A DNA stretch of 10,369 nt from Chitinophagaceae bacterium (GTDB lineage: Bacteria; Bacteroidota; Bacteroidia; Chitinophagales; Chitinophagaceae). The notes under the pieces were generated by a model that worked only from the letters and a program-made list of their open reading frames with translations, was not told where the DNA came from and ran no database searches. Positions 7,117 to 10,369 of the stretch are shown here, piece after piece. How positions within the stretch are numbered: position 1 is the first letter of the stretch; each line of letters opens with the position of its first letter. Location of the stretch: assembly GCA_003526435.1 (NCBI GenBank), contig DPWF01000347.1, forward strand, positions 20,181 to 30,549, written 5' to 3'. Both the position numbers and the translations under genes were made by a program.

Positions 7117-7580
7117 GGCTGTACTTTTTCTACACGAATACCCGCACTCAGTACATAACCCAATGGATCTTCGCGCATGGCCTGCTGCAGTTTGAATGTG
7201 TATGTGCCCTTTTTTAAACGAATGGGGGCCTGGGTAATACGGGGCCTTCTGTCGAATATATCATCCATTCCGCTTCCCAGCCAACCTTTGGTATTATCGG
7301 CCAGACTGATATCCAGCAACTGGGTTCTTGGTGTGTCGTTGGGTGACTGTGTAGTGATGTTGAGCCAGATATTATTATAACGATAAGCATCGGTATGCCT
7401 GATCACTACATAGATATGATAGAAGGAACTGGTATCTGATATATCAAATTTTATCAATGGCTCGCGGACTACCGGCCATTCATGAGCAGAAAATCTTTCT
7501 GTTCTTTCAAACACATCATTGGTTCCACAGGCTATCAGAAAAATGCCTGAGAATAAAAGGATATAATATACCGGCTTCAC
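7113..7580 (-). CDS. gldH: Gliding motility lipoprotein GldH
   Basis: 155 residues with a lipoprotein signal peptide. A hydrophobic stretch YYILLFSGIFLIAC ends in lipobox LIAC with C18 as the lipidated residue. The mature part carries the GldH signature: YNNIWLNITT (68-77), LADNTKGWLGSGMDDIFDRR (93-112), LKKGTYTFKLQQAMREDPL (122-140) and a final GIRVEK. In Flavobacterium johnsoniae GldH is an essential part of gliding and is linked to the type IX secretion apparatus. Non-gliding Bacteroidota also keep homologues, so gliding itself is not proven here. The start is GTG at 7580. A TAA lies directly upstream in frame and no ATG precedes the signal peptide, so GTG is the only sensible choice. The gene is 43 bp downstream of yicC and overlaps the kinase gene by 4 bp. 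Confidence 0.94.
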   Translation of the reverse strand: MKPVYYILLFSGIFLIACGTNDVFERTERFSAHEWPVVREPLIKFDISDTSSFYHIYVVIRHTDAYRYNNIWLNITTQSPNDTPRTQLLDISLADNTKGWLGSGMDDIFDRRPRITQAPIRLKKGTYTFKLQQAMREDPLGYVLSAGIRVEKVQP

Positions 7581-7623
7581 TTATTAAGATTAATGCTTGG
7601 TTAATACGTATGACCAGTGTTTA

Positions 7624-8499
7624 TTACAACACATTCAATATCTGTTCTTTGGCTTTTTCGAGTTCATCTTTCATCAGGATGACTGTTTGCTGTATCTGCG
7701 AATCATAGGCTTTTGAACCCATGGTATTGATTTCGCGACCAAACTCCTGTAGAATAAAAGAGAGCTTTTTCCCTTTACCTGCTTCTTTATCTGCAAGGAT
7801 AGACCGGAAATAATCGCAGTGGTTTTTTAAACGTACCTGCTCTTCACTGATATCGATTTTTTCAATGTAATAGATCAGTTCCTGTTCCATGCGGTTGGGA
7901 TCATAATTCTCCTTGCCTACATTCTCTTCCAGTACTTTTACAATTCCTTCTTTGATCTTTGTTCTACGCAATGGTTCCAGTTCGGAGATGGTTTTTTGAT
8001 GCGCTTCAATATTGCCTAAACGCAATAGCAGATCTGATTCCAGTGAACGACCTTCATCTCTTCTATGTTCACTCAACTCGTTGATGGCTGCTTTTAAAAC
8101 TGCCTCAAATCCCTTCCATTCCTCATCATTTAACATTTCGGTAGATGGTGTAATAACATCAGGCAATTTCAGGATAGTACTGAGGATATCTCCTGTTTGT
8201 AATTGTAACTCATCTGCCAGCTCTGCAACAGGCTGGTAATATGCTTTTGCCAGTTCTTTATTGATAGATACAGGTTTGCTGGCTCCGTTTTGTTTAATGG
8301 TGATAACACATTCAACACTTCCTCTTTGGAGCCCTTCATTCAACAGATTCCTGATTTCAAACTCGAATGGTTTTAAAAGTGCGGGAATATTCAAACGCAA
8401 ATCGAATTGTTTACCATTTAAGGAACGGGTTTCTACCAGGTAGGTTTTATCGCCAATGGTTTGTTCGGACCTTCCATAACCTGTCATTGAATATAGCAT
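7624..8499 (-). CDS. yicC: YicC/YloC-family endoribonuclease
   Basis: 291 residues, the family's usual length. The ATG at 8499-8497 is chosen because it gives the hallmark N-terminus MLYSMTGYGRSE. The frame stays open for 19 more codons upstream to 8556, but that stretch contains the candidate promoter. The N-terminal YicC_N domain (about 1-155) includes the VETRSLNGKQFDLRL segment. The C-terminal DUF1732 domain (about 205-291) carries YYIEKIDISEEQVRLKNH, then KLSFILQEFGREINTMGSKA and the closing KDELEKAKEQILNV helix. Family members in E. coli and Bacillus have been reported as single-strand-specific endoribonucleases linked to small-RNA turnover. In many bacteria yicC precedes gmk, whereas here gldH follows. 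It probably heads the gldH-kinase-regulator unit. Confidence 0.95.
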   Translation of the reverse strand: MLYSMTGYGRSEQTIGDKTYLVETRSLNGKQFDLRLNIPALLKPFEFEIRNLLNEGLQRGSVECVITIKQNGASKPVSINKELAKAYYQPVAELADELQLQTGDILSTILKLPDVITPSTEMLNDEEWKGFEAVLKAAINELSEHRRDEGRSLESDLLLRLGNIEAHQKTISELEPLRRTKIKEGIVKVLEENVGKENYDPNRMEQELIYYIEKIDISEEQVRLKNHCDYFRSILADKEAGKGKKLSFILQEFGREINTMGSKAYDSQIQQTVILMKDELEKAKEQILNVL

Positions 8500-8517
8500 A
8501 GTCTTTCTGTTGGATGG

Positions 8518-8546
8518 TAAAAGTAGTTGAAATGAGTGAAAAACAA
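8518..8546 (-). promoter_or_regulatory. Candidate promoter of yicC and possibly the gldH/two-component block
   Basis: On the minus strand TTG (8546-8544) is followed after 18 nt by TACTTTTA (8525-8518), which fits TTG-N17-23-TAnnTTTG except for the last base. The -7 box is 18 nt before the yicC ATG at 8499, giving a short leader. It supports the downstream ATG over the longer open frame starting at 8556. Confidence 0.42.
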
Positions 8547-8580
8547 TGCAGGGCAATGAGTTGACTGTTACAGCACATAG

Positions 8581-9678
8581 CTATAATCCGTTTCTGTGAA
8601 TATGATACAGGTAGTTACCCGGAATGGAAAGATCCAACTCTATATTATAGTTGCCTGCCTTGGTAATACGTATCGCATCTGCATCGTAATCAGGTATATG
8701 ATCAATTGCAGGCCATTCATTACCAAATCGGATAGCATTATCATTGTTGGCCCTGAAACTTAACTCACCTTCAGTTAGGTTAATATTCAGGCGCCATATA
8801 CAACTGTTCGTAGGATCCTGCGTCATTACTGCGTCCATCTTGCCTGTATTTTGAACAGCCGATCCGATGATTCCCCAGGAATTAATTTTTGTATAAAACC
8901 ATTTATTGGTATTCGTACTGGCGTGTACAAGATAAGTGCCTTTACCCCCAAAAATAGAAAGTGGAGTGCCTTTCACTCCAAACATACTATTCCCAATATG
9001 CCCAAAAATAAAATCCGACCATTGGTTGCCGCGTACAAATAAAAACTGTGGGTACTCAATTGGAAAATATATATAACCCTCATATTCCCTTTCGCCAGGC
9101 TTTGAAACAATTCTTGGTGCAAGCAAAGGATCCCATGACTGATAGTTGCCGGGTAAAGTAAAGAAATCCGGACTCGGATAGGCTATTATATGTCGATAAG
9201 TAGTAACTTTTATAAGTACCTGATCAGAATAATAAATTTCATCCCCACTCACTATTTTTTGATTATATGCCACCTGTCGCATGTATTTAATTCTTGCTGC
9301 TACATCGCCTGCATCACCAGGGTCAATCAATTTATGCATGAGCTGATTGAATTCCTCCACTGAAAAACCGGCTGCCAGACTACTCCCCAAAGGAACTTCT
9401 ACCGGGTTCTCGAACTGGTCATCTTTTAAAGAGAACTGAAGTGTATAATAGATGGCATCTGTCACTGTACTTCCATTATAGTCCCAACTGAAACGAATCG
9501 CATTCATTTTTGCGTTGGCTTGAAAAAGTGCAATTACAGATGAAGAAATGCTGAGTGACAGGGAAGGAAGATGATCATGCACCACTACTTTTGCAAAGTC
9601 TACCTGTTTCTTACAAAAGAAAAGGGGCACTACAAACATGCAGGTAAACAGCAGGAAATGGTGGGGCAGTTTTCTCAT
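8581..9678 (-). CDS. SusE/SusF-like outer-membrane lipoprotein
   Basis: 365 residues from the ATG at 9678. The frame extends two codons further to a TTG at 9684, but ATG is preferred. An N-terminal hydrophobic signal (MRKLPHHFLLFTCMFVVPLFFC) ends at C22. The lipobox LFFC is poor, with Phe where Gly/Ala is normal. The mature part begins with a SusE-type beta-sandwich domain (about 37-165, with AIRFSWDY and YYTLQFSL). It continues into carbohydrate-binding-like modules: FFTLPGNYQSWDPLLAPRIV (173-192) with YEGYIYF, then SWGIIGSAVQNTG (267-279) with CIWRLNINLTEGELSFRAND-like text and a closing GNYNIELDLSIPGNYLYHI. SusE proteins bind glycans at the cell surface beside a SusC/SusD importer, but no susC or susD lies next to this gene. 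It is followed by yicC after an 81-bp gap with no clear terminator. The glycan is unknown. Confidence 0.84.
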   Translation of the reverse strand: MRKLPHHFLLFTCMFVVPLFFCKKQVDFAKVVVHDHLPSLSLSISSSVIALFQANAKMNAIRFSWDYNGSTVTDAIYYTLQFSLKDDQFENPVEVPLGSSLAAGFSVEEFNQLMHKLIDPGDAGDVAARIKYMRQVAYNQKIVSGDEIYYSDQVLIKVTTYRHIIAYPSPDFFTLPGNYQSWDPLLAPRIVSKPGEREYEGYIYFPIEYPQFLFVRGNQWSDFIFGHIGNSMFGVKGTPLSIFGGKGTYLVHASTNTNKWFYTKINSWGIIGSAVQNTGKMDAVMTQDPTNSCIWRLNINLTEGELSFRANNDNAIRFGNEWPAIDHIPDYDADAIRITKAGNYNIELDLSIPGNYLYHIHRNGL

Positions 9679-9799
9679 TATCAATCCAATTAAAATCCTT
9701 CAATAACAGACACACAAGTGCCAACTAACATTGAAAATGGATATTGGAATTTTAACGAGGGGGAAATAATAATTTAGATCTGCAGAATCCGTATTAACA

Positions 9800-9807
9800 C
9801 AAAAGTA
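9800..9807 (-). promoter_or_regulatory. Candidate -7 box of the SusE-like gene
   Basis: On the minus strand this reads TACTTTTG, a perfect TAnnTTTG and identical to the box before the M3 peptidase gene. The -33 region is weak. Use of this box would give a leader of roughly 115-120 nt before the ATG at 9678. The two inverted repeats at 9846-9892 lie about 40-85 bp upstream of it, a normal place for a regulator to bind. Confidence 0.45.
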
Positions 9808-9845
9808 TATCGTAGTTTTTTCTTGTCATAGTAGATATGATAAGG

Positions 9846-9864
9846 TTTTCAGGTAGTCTGAAAA
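9846..9864. repeat. Inverted repeat TTTTCAG-N5-CTGAAAA upstream of the SusE-like gene
   Basis: Perfect 7-bp arms (9846-9852 and 9858-9864) surround the spacer GTAGT. It has no T-tract on the strand of the upstream Nudix gene, so it is a better candidate for an operator than for an intrinsic terminator. The same arm sequences flank the repeat at 5354-5387. Confidence 0.65.
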
Positions 9865-9872
9865 TGAAGATA

Positions 9873-9892
9873 TTGTCGTATTTATACGACAA
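9873..9892. repeat. Inverted repeat TTGTCGTA-TTTA-TACGACAA upstream of the SusE-like gene
   Basis: Perfect 8-bp arms (9873-9880 and 9885-9892) surround a 4-nt loop, 8 bp from the previous repeat. It lies 58 bp after the stop of the Nudix regulator gene. On that gene's strand the T-run comes before the hairpin, not after it, so a normal intrinsic terminator is not supported. The rest of the 272-bp gap between the genes shows only the promoter box at 9800-9807 and no coding sequence. Confidence 0.7.
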
Positions 9893-9950
9893 AAAAGAAT
9901 GCATATTTAACTTCGGGAAGGAAAAATGACACAGAAAATCGGGTAACTGA

Positions 9951-10369
9951 TTAAAAATCAATACCTACCCATTTACGCTTGCTCTTGGCGTATTTTTCAA
10001 AATTGAATTTATAGAGCTTGCCGGGTCTATGTGGTACATCCTGTTCCATTTCATTGATATCGATCAACAGGTCCATGGATGCGAATTTTTTACGGAAATT
10101 TCTTCTGTCTAAACTTACGCCCAGTATGGCTTCGTAGAGATTCTGCAATTCACGCAAAGAAAATTTTTCTGGTAACAGGTTAAAACCCAATGGATGTTCC
10201 TGTATTCTTTTCTGTAACCAGGTATGACATTCATCTACAATTAGTTTATGATCAAACGCCATTTCTTTTATGGTATTTACATTGTACCAGTCAAGATCGT
10301 TGTCGTGTATCTTTAATTCGTGATGGTTAATGTTCAGCAGAGAACAATAAGCAATGGTAACAACCCTGC
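9951..10369 (-). CDS. Nudix/NrtR-family transcriptional regulator, C-terminal part (cut by window end)
   Basis: The last 138 codons are visible and the frame is open through the window edge. The ATG at 10262 is internal, not the start. Upstream of it the frame reads RVVTIAYCSLLN, then HHELKIHDNDLDWYNVNTIKE, the strand-helix end of a Nudix domain with the 'W(F/Y)xxxxI' pattern of NrtR proteins. MAFDHKLIVDECHTWLQKRI then leads into the winged-helix DNA-binding domain (LLPEKFSLRELQNLYEAILG, LDRRNFRKKF, PGKLYKFNFEKY). The Nudix box itself lies outside the window, so catalytic status is unknown. Known NrtR-type proteins sense ADP-ribose-like or sugar ligands. In Bacteroidota some control NAD or pentose use, so control of the adjacent SusE-like gene is possible but unproven. 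Confidence 0.88.
   Translation of the reverse strand, partial: RVVTIAYCSLLNINHHELKIHDNDLDWYNVNTIKEMAFDHKLIVDECHTWLQKRIQEHPLGFNLLPEKFSLRELQNLYEAILGVSLDRRNFRKKFASMDLLIDINEMEQDVPHRPGKLYKFNFEKYAKSKRKWVGIDF

Noticed and set aside
8500..8556. Nineteen extra N-terminal codons of yicC
   Set aside because: The family starts at MLYSMTGYGR, and the extra stretch overlaps the TTG-N18-TACTTTTA promoter-like sequence.
9873..9892. Intrinsic terminator of the Nudix regulator gene
   Set aside because: The hairpin is good but the T-run precedes it on the minus strand instead of following it, and a second hairpin follows. Termination remains possible but is not supported.
9951..10262. A complete 103-residue winged-helix protein starting at 10262
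   Set aside because: The frame is open to the window edge and its upstream translation is clearly the end of a Nudix domain, so the ATG is internal.

Overview
The window looks like chromosomal core-genome DNA from a member of the Bacteroidota, most plausibly Chitinophagaceae or a relative (inference). The evidence is a GldH gliding-motility lipoprotein, a SusE-type outer-membrane lipoprotein, several promoter boxes of the Bacteroidota form TAnnTTTG, a MutL with a lineage-style C-terminus, and moderate-to-low GC with AT-rich intergenic DNA. There are eleven genes. The two at the edges are cut off by the window. I see no tRNA, rRNA, CRISPR array, insertion sequence, phage gene or other sign of recent transfer.

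Layout. The left edge holds the first 51 codons of an M3-family oligoendopeptidase (minus strand), divergent from mutL (plus strand, GTG start with a clear Shine-Dalgarno). mutL runs tail-to-tail, with only 2 bp between stop codons, into a minus-strand pair of bacterial PH-domain (DUF304/bPH2) membrane proteins. These have the sizes and order of Bacillus YdbS/YdbT and overlap by 14 bp. A near-perfect 37-bp palindrome covers the start codon of the first of the pair. Upstream of it lies an arginase/ureohydrolase-fold protein that has lost part of its metal site.

Next, still on the minus strand, comes a tightly coupled block of gldH, a sensor histidine kinase and an OmpR/PhoB-type response regulator. 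Each junction is a 4-bp ATGA overlap. The block is preceded 43 bp upstream by yicC, an endoribonuclease-family gene. Transcription of this block probably starts at a TTG-N18-TAnnTTTA promoter before yicC and may read through to the arginase-like gene.

The right end holds an orphan SusE-like lipoprotein gene with no SusC/SusD beside it. Its 270-bp upstream region carries a TAnnTTTG promoter and two tandem inverted repeats. The last gene is the C-terminal part of a Nudix/NrtR-type regulator, cut by the window end.

How the genes might work together. The gldH-kinase-regulator overlaps suggest that a cell-envelope or gliding component and a signalling pair are co-produced. The Nudix-type regulator next to a SusE gene with inverted repeats between them could be a local sugar-responsive circuit. 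Neither has been tested. I found no clearly new multi-gene system. The most useful leads are the start-codon palindrome, the metal-site loss in the arginase-like protein, the degenerate MutL nuclease motif and the inverted repeats before the SusE gene.
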